Assembly (NCBI RefSeq): GCF_021044755.1
Contig: NZ_JAJNOR010000009.1
Location: forward strand, 45,028 to 109,027
DNA: 64,000 bases
Direction: 5' to 3'
From: Lientehia hominis
GTDB taxonomy: Bacteria; Bacillota; Clostridia; Lachnospirales; Lachnospiraceae
A program made the position numbers and the translations under genes. The notes beneath the pieces were generated by a model, which was given only the letters and a program-made list of their open reading frames with translations, ran no database searches and was not told the DNA's origin. Every line of letters starts with the position of its first letter. The first letter of the stretch is position 1. This document shows, one piece after another, positions 43,782 through 52,879 of the stretch.

Positions 43782-44168
43782 TCAGCTTTCTACGACCTCT
43801 AAAATATCCATAGGACATGCTTTGGCACAGATACCGCAGGCAATACATTTCGTAGGCGCGGAAGCCTCTGCGGGCATGACCATCACGCCGAAAGGACATA
43901 CTTCTACGCACTTCCCGCAGCCGACACAGAGTTTCTTGTCAATCATATACACTCCTTTGGCATTCTGTTTGATAGCGCCCTGCTCACATGCTTTGGCACA
44001 TTTCCCGCACTGGATACAGACCATAGGCTTAATAGCGCCTTTCTTTTCAGTTATCTGGATGCAGGACTTATCCGGATCAAACTCTTTATAAAACGCCTGG
44101 GAACATGCGATTACACACTCCAGACATGCGTGGCAGTCTCCGCCCTTTTTCATTGTCAGCTTCTTCAT
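43782..44168 (-). CDS. Ferredoxin-type protein with four 4Fe-4S motifs
   Basis: 128-residue iron-sulfur protein of the HycB/DmsB electron-transfer type. Four CxxCxxCxxxC motifs are visible: CHACLECVIAC (residues 12-22), CIQCGKCAKAC, CVGCGKCVEVC and CIACGICAKAC, so up to four cubane clusters. It has no twin-arginine signal, so it works in the cytoplasm. No oxidoreductase gene is adjacent; it is a single-gene unit that might serve a formate dehydrogenase, hydrogenase or aldehyde oxidoreductase elsewhere. ATG at 44168 follows AGGAGGAAG. A perfect inverted repeat lies just upstream of the ribosome binding site. Confidence 0.9.
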   Translation of the reverse strand: MKKLTMKKGGDCHACLECVIACSQAFYKEFDPDKSCIQITEKKGAIKPMVCIQCGKCAKACEQGAIKQNAKGVYMIDKKLCVGCGKCVEVCPFGVMVMPAEASAPTKCIACGICAKACPMDILEVVES

Positions 44169-44187
44169 GATACTTCCTCCTATCGCA

Positions 44188-44206
44188 TTTTCCGGCCGCC
44201 GGAAAA
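44188..44206. promoter_or_regulatory. Perfect inverted repeat next to the ferredoxin ribosome binding site
   Basis: TTTTCCGG and CCGGAAAA flank a three-base centre, about 20 bases upstream of the start codon. It could be an operator for a redox or growth regulator or an RNA hairpin that modulates translation. Confidence 0.45.
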
Positions 44207-44323
44207 CACCCTTATTGATATTATTTTCTCATAAATACTTTACCATATCGGCCGTGCGATAACAAGATTATATTGTAATTTCCTGTCGAAAGGCATCATC
44301 TTCCAATTATGTATTTCATTTTT

Positions 44324-45166
44324 TCAGTCTTCTAAAAGTCCCTGATATACGTCGCGCCTGGAAATCCCCCGATCCTTAGCCACCATCCGCATGGCTTCTT
44401 TTTTTTCTATTCCCTGACGCAGATAATAATTCATATGCTCTTCCAGAGACATGCTCTCCCACGCCCTTTCTGCTTCCTCTTTAAGCTCTGTCCTGCTCTT
44501 TCCGGAAATGATCAGCACCTGCTCCCCTCTGGGAACCTCTGCTTCAAAGCGTTTTACCGCATTGCTCAACGTCGTCTGAAATACTTTCTCAAAAGTCTTT
44601 GTCAGTTCCTTGCAAATGGAAATCTTCCGGTCTCCCAATGCTTCCAAAAGCTCCTCCAGAGTCTTCAGCAGATGATGCGGCGCTTCATAAAGAATAATGG
44701 TCCTGGTCTCATTCTCCAATTCCTTCAGAATCTCTCTCCGCTCCTTTTTATCAGAGGGCAAAAAGGCTTCAAAACAAAAGCGCCTGGTGGGAAGTCCCGA
44801 TACGGTCAGCGCCGTCACACACGCCGCCGGACCCGGAAGTGATGTGAGGGGAATCCCCGCCTCATAGCACTGTTTCACCAGTTCTTCGCCAGGATCCGAT
44901 ATCCCCGGAGTTCCGGCATCTGTCACAAGAGCGACGCTTATCCCCTCCCTCATCTGATCCACCAAATATCTGGCCTTGTCCACTTTATTATATTCATGGT
45001 AGCTGGTCATCGGCGTCTTTATCTCAAAATGATTCAGCAGCTTTATGGTATTCCTGGTATCCTCTGCCGCAATCAAGTCCACTTCTTTGAGCGTACGGAG
45101 CACCCGCAGAGTAATATCCTCCAGGTTTCCGATCGGTGTAGCACAAATGTATAACTGTCCTGTCAT
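44324..45166 (-). CDS. rsmI: 16S rRNA (cytidine1402-2'-O)-methyltransferase
   Basis: 280-residue tetrapyrrole-methylase-fold enzyme that methylates C1402 of 16S rRNA with S-adenosylmethionine. GQLYICATPIGNLEDITLRV at the N-terminus, LIAAEDTRNTIKLLNHF, the glycine-rich VTDAGTPGISDPGEELV and the LPGPAACVTALTVSGLPT segment are diagnostic. I use the ATG at 45166 because AGGAAGGGGG is too close to the ATG at 45172. Last gene of the holB-ricT-trmN6-rsmI cluster, 14 bases after the methyltransferase gene. Confidence 0.95.
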   Translation of the reverse strand: MTGQLYICATPIGNLEDITLRVLRTLKEVDLIAAEDTRNTIKLLNHFEIKTPMTSYHEYNKVDKARYLVDQMREGISVALVTDAGTPGISDPGEELVKQCYEAGIPLTSLPGPAACVTALTVSGLPTRRFCFEAFLPSDKKERREILKELENETRTIILYEAPHHLLKTLEELLEALGDRKISICKELTKTFEKVFQTTLSNAVKRFEAEVPRGEQVLIISGKSRTELKEEAERAWESMSLEEHMNYYLRQGIEKKEAMRMVAKDRGISRRDVYQGLLED

Positions 45167-45180
45167 CTGCATCCCCCTTC

Positions 45181-45918
45181 CTAATATCCGTATATTTCAT
45201 AGATTTCCGGGGTATATACGCCCGGCCGTTCGTACACGATGATGGGTGCTTCTACCCGCATCTGAGGCCGGCCGCCCCGAAACGCTTCAATCAAGACCAT
45301 GTTAGCCTCTTCATCCTCATAAGGATGGACATACTTCATCCGTTTCGGCTCCAGACGATATTCCTTCAGTGTACAGATGATCTCAACCAAACGATGGGGT
45401 CTGTGCACCAGATAAAACCGCCCTCCGGTCCGCAGAAGAGCCGCCGCCTCCCGCGCCACATCCCGAAATGTACAGAGGACTTCATGGCGGGCCACTGCTT
45501 TCGGCTCATCGGGATTCTTTAATCCATGATTCTGATCCATATAAGGCGGATTACATGTAACTACATCAAAAGAAGCCTTTCCGAATATCTTCGAGGCCTC
45601 TTTGATATCTCCTGCCACTATGGTTATTTTCTCCTCCAGGTTATTTAGGATCACACTCCGCCTGGCCATCTCAGCCATATCTTTCTGAATCTCCAGCGCG
45701 GAAAAATGCTTCCCGTCTGTCTTTGCCTCCATCAATATAGGAATGATCCCTGTACCCGTTCCCAGGTCCAGAACTTCCTCATGTCTTTCAGCTTTGGCAA
45801 ATCCAGATAACAGCACGGCATCCATACCAAAACAAAATTTTTTTTCGTTCTGAATGATGCGGTAGCCGTTTCTCTGAAGCTCGTCTATGCGCTCATGCTC
45901 CAAAAGCTCAATTGTCAT
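45181..45918 (-). CDS. tRNA1(Val) (adenine37-N6)-methyltransferase-like protein (YabB/TrmN6)
   Basis: 245-residue class I methyltransferase. Motif I is VLDLGTGTGIIPIL and the catalytic NPPY motif of adenine N6-methyltransferases is VTCNPPYMDQ, as in TrmN6 and Bacillus YabB. The N-terminal RIIQNEKKFCFGMDAVLLSG is the family hallmark. Position between ricT and rsmI equals the place of yabB in Bacillus. It overlaps ricT by 11 bases. The tRNA target is inferred from the family. Confidence 0.92.
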   Translation of the reverse strand: MTIELLEHERIDELQRNGYRIIQNEKKFCFGMDAVLLSGFAKAERHEEVLDLGTGTGIIPILMEAKTDGKHFSALEIQKDMAEMARRSVILNNLEEKITIVAGDIKEASKIFGKASFDVVTCNPPYMDQNHGLKNPDEPKAVARHEVLCTFRDVAREAAALLRTGGRFYLVHRPHRLVEIICTLKEYRLEPKRMKYVHPYEDEEANMVLIEAFRGGRPQMRVEAPIIVYERPGVYTPEIYEIYGY

Positions 45919-46828
45919 CTAGCTTCGACTTTCCTTCCTTTTTCTCCAGGGCCTCCAGTTTTTTGAGCTCCTGTTCTTCTCGGGTATTCAGCCTTTCTTT
46001 ATCTTTTTTCTTTTTCGGACGAAATTTAAGCTGTTCTGACCGATATTCCCGGATATCCTTCTCATCATTATCCAGGTATACGATCACCTTTACCCTCTGG
46101 CGGAGCACATTGACGCTGGACACCTCGCCCTTCAGCCCATCATCTGTCGTCACATGGTCTCCCACATTTGGCAGCTTGCTGTTTAAATACCGGTATGTTT
46201 CCTCTTCGTTCTTTAAGCAGCACATCAGCCTTCCACACGTCCCGGAAATCTTCGTGGGGTTCAGAGACAGATTCTGCTCCTTTGCCATCTTAATAGACAC
46301 CGGAATAAATTCCGACAGATAGGAATGGCAGCATAACGCCCTGCCGCAGATCCCCACACCTCCCAGAATCTTTGTCTCGTCCCTGACACCAATCTGGCGC
46401 AGCTCAATCCTTGTTTTAAACACCGATGCCAGATCCTTGACCAGCTCACGGAAATCAATACGGCCGTCCGCCGTAAAATAAAACAGCACCTTATTATTGT
46501 CAAAGGTGTATTCCGCATCTATAAGCTTCATCTCCAGATTATGCTTTTCAATTTTTTTCTGGCAGATCTTAAACGCTTCTTTTTCTTTCTTTTTATTCTT
46601 TTCCTCGACCGCATCATCTTCCTTCGTGGCGATCCGGATGACCGGTTTCAGCGGCTGTACTACCTTTTCATCCTCAACCTCCCGCTCTCCCATCATCACA
46701 TAGCCATATTCCACTCCACGGGCAGTCTCCACGATCACATTCTGCCCCTTCTTGATCTGAAACTTTCCGGGATCAAAAAAATATATCTTGCCTGCCGTAC
46801 GAAACCGTACGCCTATCACTCTCGTCAT
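45908..46828 (-). CDS. ricT: PSP1 domain protein RicT (YaaT)
   Basis: 306-residue cytoplasmic protein. The PSP1 domain covers about residues 55-190, with cysteine motifs GICGRALCCHSYL and GTCGRLMCC. In Bacillus RicT forms an iron-sulfur complex with RicA and RicF that directs RNase Y and is needed for sporulation, competence and biofilm formation. The C-terminus is a highly charged tail rich in Lys and Glu. It overlaps holB by four bases. ricA and ricF are not in this window. Confidence 0.95.
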   Translation of the reverse strand: MTRVIGVRFRTAGKIYFFDPGKFQIKKGQNVIVETARGVEYGYVMMGEREVEDEKVVQPLKPVIRIATKEDDAVEEKNKKKEKEAFKICQKKIEKHNLEMKLIDAEYTFDNNKVLFYFTADGRIDFRELVKDLASVFKTRIELRQIGVRDETKILGGVGICGRALCCHSYLSEFIPVSIKMAKEQNLSLNPTKISGTCGRLMCCLKNEEETYRYLNSKLPNVGDHVTTDDGLKGEVSSVNVLRQRVKVIVYLDNDEKDIREYRSEQLKFRPKKKKDKERLNTREEQELKKLEALEKKEGKSKLDDN

Positions 46829-47823
46829 ACAATGTTCTCCTTCATCACAAGCAGCATGAGCTCCATGGCGAGCTCAAAATTTACATTGGCGTCCAGACGC
46901 ACTTTCACCTTATCAAGGGCCGCCAATATTTTTTCTATTCCGTCAAAGGAACTGTGATCTGCAATTTCCTTTATATATTTATACTCATCCTTAAAGATGA
47001 ACAAGGATGTATCCATCGTGGCCTTAAACATCAGAATGTCCCGGAACCAAAGCTGCATAAAGTCCAGGCAGTCCTTAATATTCAGGTTCGCCTCCTTCAT
47101 TTCTTTAAGCGACGCCACCATCTCATATACCGGCATGTCCGGTACATGCTTCAATAAATTCAGAACAATCTCCTGCATCTGCACAAACTCTTCTGAGGAA
47201 GACAGGGCGATCGCTTTTCCCAGATTCCCCCGTGCAAATGCTGTACAGATATCCGCCTGATGGGCCGGTACCTTCATCTGATTCTTCAGATAATCTTTGA
47301 TGACCTGGTCATACAGCGGTTTCAGCTTGAGAACCGTGCATCGGGACAAGATCGTAGGCAGAAAAGAATCTGAATTCGTGGTCAGGAAAAATATCACCGC
47401 ATATTCCGGCGGCTCCTCAATGGTTTTCAGCAGAGCATTCTGCGCCTGCACCGTCAAAAGCTCCGCCTGGTCTACAATATAGATTTTGTACGGGCCGCTG
47501 TATGGTTTGATGGTCACATCATTGATAATCTGTTCTCTCACATCATCCACGCCTATGCTTCCTGCCTTTTCGTGGCGGATATAAATTACATCAGGATGAT
47601 TTCCACTTAAAAACTGACGGCAGGAATGACACTCGCCGCATGGATCCGCTGTTCCTCCCTCGCACTGCAGCGCCATGGCAAAGGCATTGGCAAGCGTCTT
47701 CCTGCCCATGCCAACCTCTCCGGTCAGAATATATGCGTGGGACACCTGATGACGTTCCAAAGCATTCTTGAAATATTCTTTTATCTGTTCGTGGCCCAAA
47801 ATATCCTCGAATCTCATCATCAT
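46825..47823 (-). CDS. holB: DNA polymerase III delta' subunit
   Basis: 332-residue clamp-loader AAA+ protein. N-terminal FEDILGHEQIKEYFKNALER, Walker A-like GEVGMGRKTLANAFAMALQC, the zinc-binding CGECHSC set, Walker B-like IYIVDQAELLT and the sensor region NALLKTIEEPPEYAVIFFLT are present. It begins with three ATG codons; the first, at 47823, lies five bases behind GGGGG. It heads the block holB-ricT-trmN6-rsmI that is conserved across Firmicutes. Confidence 0.93.
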   Translation of the reverse strand: MMMRFEDILGHEQIKEYFKNALERHQVSHAYILTGEVGMGRKTLANAFAMALQCEGGTADPCGECHSCRQFLSGNHPDVIYIRHEKAGSIGVDDVREQIINDVTIKPYSGPYKIYIVDQAELLTVQAQNALLKTIEEPPEYAVIFFLTTNSDSFLPTILSRCTVLKLKPLYDQVIKDYLKNQMKVPAHQADICTAFARGNLGKAIALSSSEEFVQMQEIVLNLLKHVPDMPVYEMVASLKEMKEANLNIKDCLDFMQLWFRDILMFKATMDTSLFIFKDEYKYIKEIADHSSFDGIEKILAALDKVKVRLDANVNFELAMELMLLVMKENIV

Positions 47824-47920
47824 GAAAGCCCCCTTGTTCCGTCTGGCTCTGTCTGATTTTCTCAGACCTGTCCTTTACGGACATTATATCATATATCCTT
47901 TCAGGAATATATAAAATATT

Positions 47921-48520
47921 TTAGGTTAATTGTTCCAAAATTGTTGTTTTTATCTTTTTGACACAGGAATCCAGATCCTGATTTTCGAAAATTCTGTCGA
48001 TTCCGCACCGATCCAGATTTTCCTTTTTAAAGTCCTCTTCATCCGCCAGGAATCTGCGGCAGAGTTCCGCATACTGGGGCACGGCCTGCATTCGTTCCCG
48101 TTTCACGGCACGCATAAGCCTCTCTCCCGCCTCCACATGAACATAAAGTGGTATCATCACGCTTCTTCCCTTCCTGCCAAAATAGCTTTTCGTCTTTTCA
48201 TATGAGTCCGGCGTCCCGATCATCACATAATCATGTTTATCCAAGTCAATCTGACCATCATCCAGCGTAAAATAACTCCAGGGACCGCAGGCAGTCTCAT
48301 ATGTACGGCTCTCGATCAGTTTTTCCTCCGTTTCCATCCTGTGCAGAAACGCAGCGTCACGGAAAAAATACTCTCTGCCGTCCTCTTCTCCGTCTCTGGG
48401 AGGCCTGGTCGTATACATCGTCACCGTCCTCAGACCGAGCTGCTTGTCGGACACCAGCATTTTAAATACACTGTCCTTACCACACGCACTTTTACCCATG
48501 ATATAAAATATTTTACCCAT
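47921..48520 (-). CDS. Guanylate kinase-like P-loop protein
   Basis: 199-residue kinase-like protein. P-loop GKSACGKDS near residue 9 and the nucleotide-binding segment VTMYTTRPPRDGEEDGREYF resemble guanylate kinase, but the lid and the second half differ (YFTLDDGQIDLDKHDYVMIG). It occupies the place where Bacillus has tmk, between the decarboxylase gene and holB, so it may be a nucleoside monophosphate kinase of altered specificity. ATG at 48520 follows GGAGGG; the open frame extends upstream without a better start. Confidence 0.78.
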   Translation of the reverse strand: MGKIFYIMGKSACGKDSVFKMLVSDKQLGLRTVTMYTTRPPRDGEEDGREYFFRDAAFLHRMETEEKLIESRTYETACGPWSYFTLDDGQIDLDKHDYVMIGTPDSYEKTKSYFGRKGRSVMIPLYVHVEAGERLMRAVKRERMQAVPQYAELCRRFLADEEDFKKENLDRCGIDRIFENQDLDSCVKKIKTTILEQLT

Positions 48521-48572
48521 AGCAGTCCCTCCATTCACAAAGCTTTTTCCTGAAGCCCGCCTGAAACCAGAT

Positions 48573-50006
48573 TTACTCCAGGACACGGATCGTCCCGCCG
48601 CCGGAATCCTCCAGCCCGAGGATCTTAAATCCGTTCTCGCTATAGCTGCTGATTACCTCCAATACCTCTCCGGTAATTCTTTCTCCCGGCGCCAGCACTG
48701 GAACACCCGGCGGATAGATATACGCAAATTCTCCGGAAATCAGTCCTTCACTGGCCTCCTTCCTGCATGTCCTCACTCTCTTCCCCTCTGCCTCGGCCGG
48801 TGTAAGTACCACCTGCGGTCTCGGATAGAGGGCAGCCTTTTTCCGGGATGGCCATCCGCCGTCTGCCGCCATCTTTTTGTCTATTTCCATAAGCGCGTTT
48901 TTCAGCCTTTCAAATGCTTTTTCAGAGTCTGCCACCGATGTCATCAAAATCACATATGTCTCCGTGCACATTTCCGGCTGTATCCGGTATTCCCTGCGGA
49001 GCAGTTCATACAGTTCCGGCCCGCTCATGGAGCCTCCCCGGATGATCAGCTTGGAAGGATCATAATAAGCTTCTCCAATACCTGATTCCAGCTCCGACAG
49101 CAGGCGTATGTGTGAAAATTCCTTGAACGCTCTCCTGAGACCTTCCAAAGAAGACTCATACTTTGTCATGGCCTTTCGGCCATCCTCACTCCCCATATAA
49201 GAAATGCAGGAATCTATGGATGCCATCAGCACATAAGACGGGCTGGAGCTTTGATATACCTGCAGATACCATTCAAGATCCTGTTCCTTTATCATGTCTG
49301 ATCTCTTATGCAGAATCGCTGTCTGCGTCAGGGAAGGAAGCGTTTTATGAAGGCTTTCTATTACGATATCTGCCCCTGCCTCCAGCGCAGGTACGGGAAA
49401 CATAGATCCACCGCTCTTTTTCCGAAAGGGCAGATGTGCTCCATGGGCAGAATCCACGATGAGCGGTACTCCATGGGAATGTGCGATCCTGCTGATTTTT
49501 TGGATATCCGAACAGATTCCCTCGTATGTAGGAGACGTCAAAAACACGGCCTCCCCATGGGGATGTTCTGAGAGAGTTTTCTCCACATCCTCCGCTGAAA
49601 CGCCGCCGCACATTCCCCAGTCAGAAATGGCCGGCGGACATAAATATTCCGGTCTCAGCCCCCGCAGGAATAAAGCATGATAGGCAGATTTATGGCAATT
49701 TCTCGCCATGAGAATCTCTCCTCCCGGTCTCACACAGGCCGATATCGCCGCCAGAATTCCGCCACTGCTTCCATTTACCAGAAAATAGCTTTTCTCCGAT
49801 CCATAGATAAAAGCTGCCTGCTCCATTGCCTCCTTCAAGATCCCTTCCGGATGATGCAGATTGTCGAATCCGTCAATCTCCGTGATGTCAAAGGAAAAAG
49901 GATTCTCAAAGCAGAACGTTTCCCCGTCTCTCTTATGGCCGGGCATATGAAAGGGGCAAGCATCTGTTTTTCCGTATGAGATCAGCTTATCATATAAGCC
50001 TGCCAT
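48573..50006 (-). CDS. Orn/Lys/Arg decarboxylase family PLP enzyme (YaaO/SpeA-like)
   Basis: 477-residue fold-type I pyridoxal phosphate enzyme. The motif CPFHMPGHKRDG, FLVNGSSGGILAAISACVRP, the aspartate in PLIVDSAHGAHLPF and the PLP lysine in IESLHKTLPSLTQTA match the short Firmicute branch of basic amino acid decarboxylases (Bacillus SpeA/YaaO). Its place before a kinase and holB corresponds to yaaO. Substrate could be arginine, lysine or ornithine; motifs do not decide. ATG at 50006 follows GGGAGG. It lies 17 bases after the C_GCAxxG_C_C gene. Confidence 0.9.
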   Translation of the reverse strand: MAGLYDKLISYGKTDACPFHMPGHKRDGETFCFENPFSFDITEIDGFDNLHHPEGILKEAMEQAAFIYGSEKSYFLVNGSSGGILAAISACVRPGGEILMARNCHKSAYHALFLRGLRPEYLCPPAISDWGMCGGVSAEDVEKTLSEHPHGEAVFLTSPTYEGICSDIQKISRIAHSHGVPLIVDSAHGAHLPFRKKSGGSMFPVPALEAGADIVIESLHKTLPSLTQTAILHKRSDMIKEQDLEWYLQVYQSSSPSYVLMASIDSCISYMGSEDGRKAMTKYESSLEGLRRAFKEFSHIRLLSELESGIGEAYYDPSKLIIRGGSMSGPELYELLRREYRIQPEMCTETYVILMTSVADSEKAFERLKNALMEIDKKMAADGGWPSRKKAALYPRPQVVLTPAEAEGKRVRTCRKEASEGLISGEFAYIYPPGVPVLAPGERITGEVLEVISSYSENGFKILGLEDSGGGTIRVLE

Positions 50007-50023
50007 CTGCCCATCCTCCCGGC

Positions 50024-50440
50024 TTAATTTTTCTCTTCGAATAAAAGTCTCTCTATGATCTCTGCCGCATCCATGATACAGCCCTCGCAGGAACGGAGAA
50101 TCTGTTTTGTCTCCACGCCTTTCAGCTCCTTGCATATGATACTTCCGTTCTTTTTCCGGAATTCCTCGGCGATCTCTTTGGAAAGCTTATAGGTCTTCCC
50201 TTTGCTGACCGGCCGTTTTAAATCCCCGCAGCTGTTTTTGAGCCCTGCCAGGAACACAGCGGCGGATACAGCCCCGCAGGTACCTTGCATGCCTCCCATT
50301 CCCGCGCCAAAAGCCTCGCACGCCTTAAACGCAGTCTCCTCATCCATCCCGACCAGATCACAATACGTACATGCCACTGCCTGACAGCAGTTAAATCCCT
50401 TATCATGCCGTTCCTTGGTCTGCATGACCCGTGTTTTCAT
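50024..50440 (-). CDS. C_GCAxxG_C_C family redox-type protein
   Basis: 138-residue cysteine-rich protein. Conserved residues include NCCQAVACTY, FGAGMGGMQGTCGAVSAAVF, the cysteine in KNGSIICKEL and RSCEGCIMDAA. The family has no firmly established function; a redox or metal role is inferred from the cysteines. It overlaps the phosphodiesterase gene by four bases (ATGA) and precedes the decarboxylase gene, so it belongs to the same operon. Confidence 0.85.
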   Translation of the reverse strand: MKTRVMQTKERHDKGFNCCQAVACTYCDLVGMDEETAFKACEAFGAGMGGMQGTCGAVSAAVFLAGLKNSCGDLKRPVSKGKTYKLSKEIAEEFRKKNGSIICKELKGVETKQILRSCEGCIMDAAEIIERLLFEEKN

Positions 50441-50997
50441 TGCGCATCCTCCTCCTTCAGAGAATAACTTCTGATCTCTTCTCCATCCATGTTTTTTATG
50501 GTAAACACTCCATCCTCATAGATCATATAGCTGTTTTCATTTCCATTTTTAGGAATGGCAACGGATCCCGGGTTCAGATAGAGATGTCCTCCGCAGTTAT
50601 CCATGGCTTGTACATGCGTATGTCCGTGGAGGATGATATCCCCTTTTTTGAGAGGCGGAAGATTTTCTTCATTGTGGATATGCCCGTGAGTCGCAAAGAC
50701 CATCCGTTTATCCAAGTATAATATCATATAATCTGCCATGATAGGAAACTGCAGCACCATCTGGTCCACCTCAGCATCACAGTTTCCTCTGACACAGAGA
50801 AGCTCATCCTTTTTCTCATTGAGCAATGCGATCACAGCCTTTGGATCATAATCTTTCGGGAGGTCATTTCTGGGACCGTGATACAGCAGGTCCCCCAGGA
50901 GCAAAAGCTTTTCGGCCTTTTCTTCCTCATAGCGGACCAGCATCTTTTCACAGTAATACCTGGAACCATGGATATCTGATGCAATCATTAACTTCAT
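50437..50997 (-). CDS. Metallophosphoesterase, YfcE/MJ0936 family
   Basis: 186-residue calcineurin-like phosphodiesterase. Metal ligands lie in MIASDIHGS, LLLGDLLYHGPRN, RGNCDAEVD, FATHGHIHNEENLPP and ILHGHTHVQ, the full set for a two-metal site. E. coli YfcE splits phosphodiester bonds of artificial substrates; natural substrate is unknown. It begins the operon that runs through the decarboxylase towards rsmI. ATG at 50997 is preceded by GGAGGA about eight bases upstream. Confidence 0.9.
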   Translation of the reverse strand: MKLMIASDIHGSRYYCEKMLVRYEEEKAEKLLLLGDLLYHGPRNDLPKDYDPKAVIALLNEKKDELLCVRGNCDAEVDQMVLQFPIMADYMILYLDKRMVFATHGHIHNEENLPPLKKGDIILHGHTHVQAMDNCGGHLYLNPGSVAIPKNGNENSYMIYEDGVFTIKNMDGEEIRSYSLKEEDAQ

Positions 50998-51032
50998 ATA
51001 CCGTATCCTCCTCTGTCATTTCCGTATTGTAA

Positions 51033-51866
51033 CTACTTTTCTTCCAGAACACCGGCCGCTTCATCCATACAGGAACCTTCAAACTCCTCAATGAATCCCT
51101 TATCACAGGCTTCTGCCAGTGAGGGGTCAATGGGAATCCTTGCCAGAACCTTAAGATCATGGTAATCAGCTACCTCATCAATATGACTCTCACCAAATAT
51201 CTGATAGGATTTCCCGTTGTCGGGACATTTAAAATAAGACATATTTTCCACCAGGCCTAACACAGGAACCTTCATAAGCTCTGCCATTTTCACAGCCTTT
51301 TCCACGATCATGGATACCAGCTCCTGGGGAGAAGTCACCACGATGATACCGTCCACCGGCAGGGACTGGAACACTGTCAGCGGCACATCCCCGGTTCCCG
51401 GAGGCATATCAATAAACAGATAATCCAGATCTCCCCAGATCACATCCGACCAAAACTGCTTGACCGTATTCGCGATCACAGGTCCCCGCCAGACGACGGG
51501 ATCCGTGTCGTTCTCCAGGATCAGATTTATGGACATGATCGGAATCCCGCTGCTGCTGCATACCGGCAGCATCCCCTGGGCTGATGCCATGGCCTTATCC
51601 TTTACACCAAATGCCTTCGGTATAGAAGGTCCTGTAATATCCGCGTCCAGAATCCCGCATTTATATCCTTTCTTGCTCATTGTCACGGTCAACAGGGAGG
51701 TCACCAGAGATTTCCCTACCCCGCCCTTTCCGCTGACAACACCGATGACTTTTTTCACATGACTCATTTTATGCGGTTTCACGGAAAAATCAACCTTCGC
51801 CTTATCACAGCCGTTGCAGGATTCCTTTCCGCATGTAGTGCTGGAACATTTTCTTTCTTCCGCCAT
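51033..51866 (-). CDS. mrp: Mrp/NBP35-type P-loop ATPase, iron-sulfur carrier
   Basis: 277-residue ParA-like ATPase. Deviant Walker A GVVSGKGGVGKSLVTSLL, Walker B-like DYLFIDMPPGTGD and the CSSTTCGKESCNGC cysteine set at the N-terminus are present. The family scaffolds and transfers iron-sulfur clusters. The usual CxxC of the C-terminal half is not obvious: the text there is ENMSYFKCPDNGKSYQIFGE with a single cysteine. It lies 35 bases ahead of yfcE and may be co-transcribed. ATG at 51866 follows a purine-rich AAAGAGGG. Confidence 0.9.
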   Translation of the reverse strand: MAEERKCSSTTCGKESCNGCDKAKVDFSVKPHKMSHVKKVIGVVSGKGGVGKSLVTSLLTVTMSKKGYKCGILDADITGPSIPKAFGVKDKAMASAQGMLPVCSSSGIPIMSINLILENDTDPVVWRGPVIANTVKQFWSDVIWGDLDYLFIDMPPGTGDVPLTVFQSLPVDGIIVVTSPQELVSMIVEKAVKMAELMKVPVLGLVENMSYFKCPDNGKSYQIFGESHIDEVADYHDLKVLARIPIDPSLAEACDKGFIEEFEGSCMDEAAGVLEEK

Positions 51867-51970
51867 TTTCTTTTCCCTCTTTCTTTTCCTTCTATTTTTT
51901 ATGTCATTCTGAATTTTATTTAAATCGTATATCCGCGCTATACCGGTCCACCGTATCCGGAGGCTTATCT

Positions 51971-52000
51971 ATTATAGCAGACAAGAGCCGGTTTCTTCAA
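51971..52000 (-). promoter_or_regulatory. Promoter upstream of mrp
   Basis: Extended -10 TGCTATAAT (TATAAT at 51971-51976 on the minus strand) with TTGAAG (51995-52000) 18 bases upstream. The leader of about 100 bases shows no recognisable riboswitch. Confidence 0.5.
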
Positions 52001-52036
52001 GCAGAACAAATTCGGCATTCCCTTATTTTAATGCTG

Positions 52037-52879
52037 TTACAAATAAATTTCACTCCCTGCTGATAAATATGAAATACGATCACCCATCCGTTCCTTTAAA
52101 ATTCCAAAGGCTTCCGTTCCGGTGCAGTGGCAGGTATAATAACTGGTGACATTTTTTTCTCCTTCGTAGCACAGAAGCCTGTCCGCTACTGCCTCGACCT
52201 GATATCGGGGAATGGACCGTCCGCTTCCCGGCTCCATCAAGTGAAAACCGCCTATCACCACATCCGGTGCTGCGCCTTCAAGTTCTTTAAATCTCTCTAT
52301 GATGTTGACAATACCGCTGTGTGCACATCCTGATATCAGCAGCCTCGCCCCGTCTTTTTTCCGGACAATCAGATTCTGCTCATGGGAGAATCTGTCTTTC
52401 TGATATTCTCCATCTTTTCTTTCAAGCAGGATGTCATTCGCTTCCGATCGAAGCTCCTGCCCTGTGACATCAGAAAAAATCGTGAAGTCTTTGTCAATAT
52501 CCACAGTGCCATTTATGGGACGTATCTGGGAGTTCTCACGCAGGGTCTGGTCAATCCCGATATAATCGATTCCCCCGCCTCCCCGCCTCACAAAATACGG
52601 TTCCAGGGCTTCTTCATGGAGATATACGACCGCCTCTTTATTCTGTTCAAGAAAAGCTGGCAGGCCGCCGCCATGGTCGTAGTGTCCATGGGAGATCACT
52701 ACTGTATCGATCTTCGATACATCCACTTCCATCCTTGCGGCATTGGTAAGAAACAGACCGCTCTTCCCCGTATCAAACAAAAGTCTGTGCCTGTCTGTCT
52801 CCAGATAAAGGGACAAACCATGTTCCTTTTCCCAAAGCTCTCCGATGCTGGTATCCTCCATTAAAGTTTTGATCACCAT
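52037..52879 (-). CDS. Metallo-beta-lactamase fold hydrolase
   Basis: 280-residue hydrolase. The metal-binding SHGHYDHGGGLPAFL is complete, and the C-terminal HCTGTEA supplies further ligands, as in the family once named dihydropteridine or ribofuranosyl-aminobenzene phosphate synthase-like (archaeal MptA-related MBL branch). The true substrate in Clostridia is unknown. ATG at 52879 follows AGAGG. It is often found near mrp-type genes, and here the mrp gene follows with its own promoter 170 bases on. Confidence 0.85.
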   Translation of the reverse strand: MVIKTLMEDTSIGELWEKEHGLSLYLETDRHRLLFDTGKSGLFLTNAARMEVDVSKIDTVVISHGHYDHGGGLPAFLEQNKEAVVYLHEEALEPYFVRRGGGGIDYIGIDQTLRENSQIRPINGTVDIDKDFTIFSDVTGQELRSEANDILLERKDGEYQKDRFSHEQNLIVRKKDGARLLISGCAHSGIVNIIERFKELEGAAPDVVIGGFHLMEPGSGRSIPRYQVEAVADRLLCYEGEKNVTSYYTCHCTGTEAFGILKERMGDRISYLSAGSEIYL

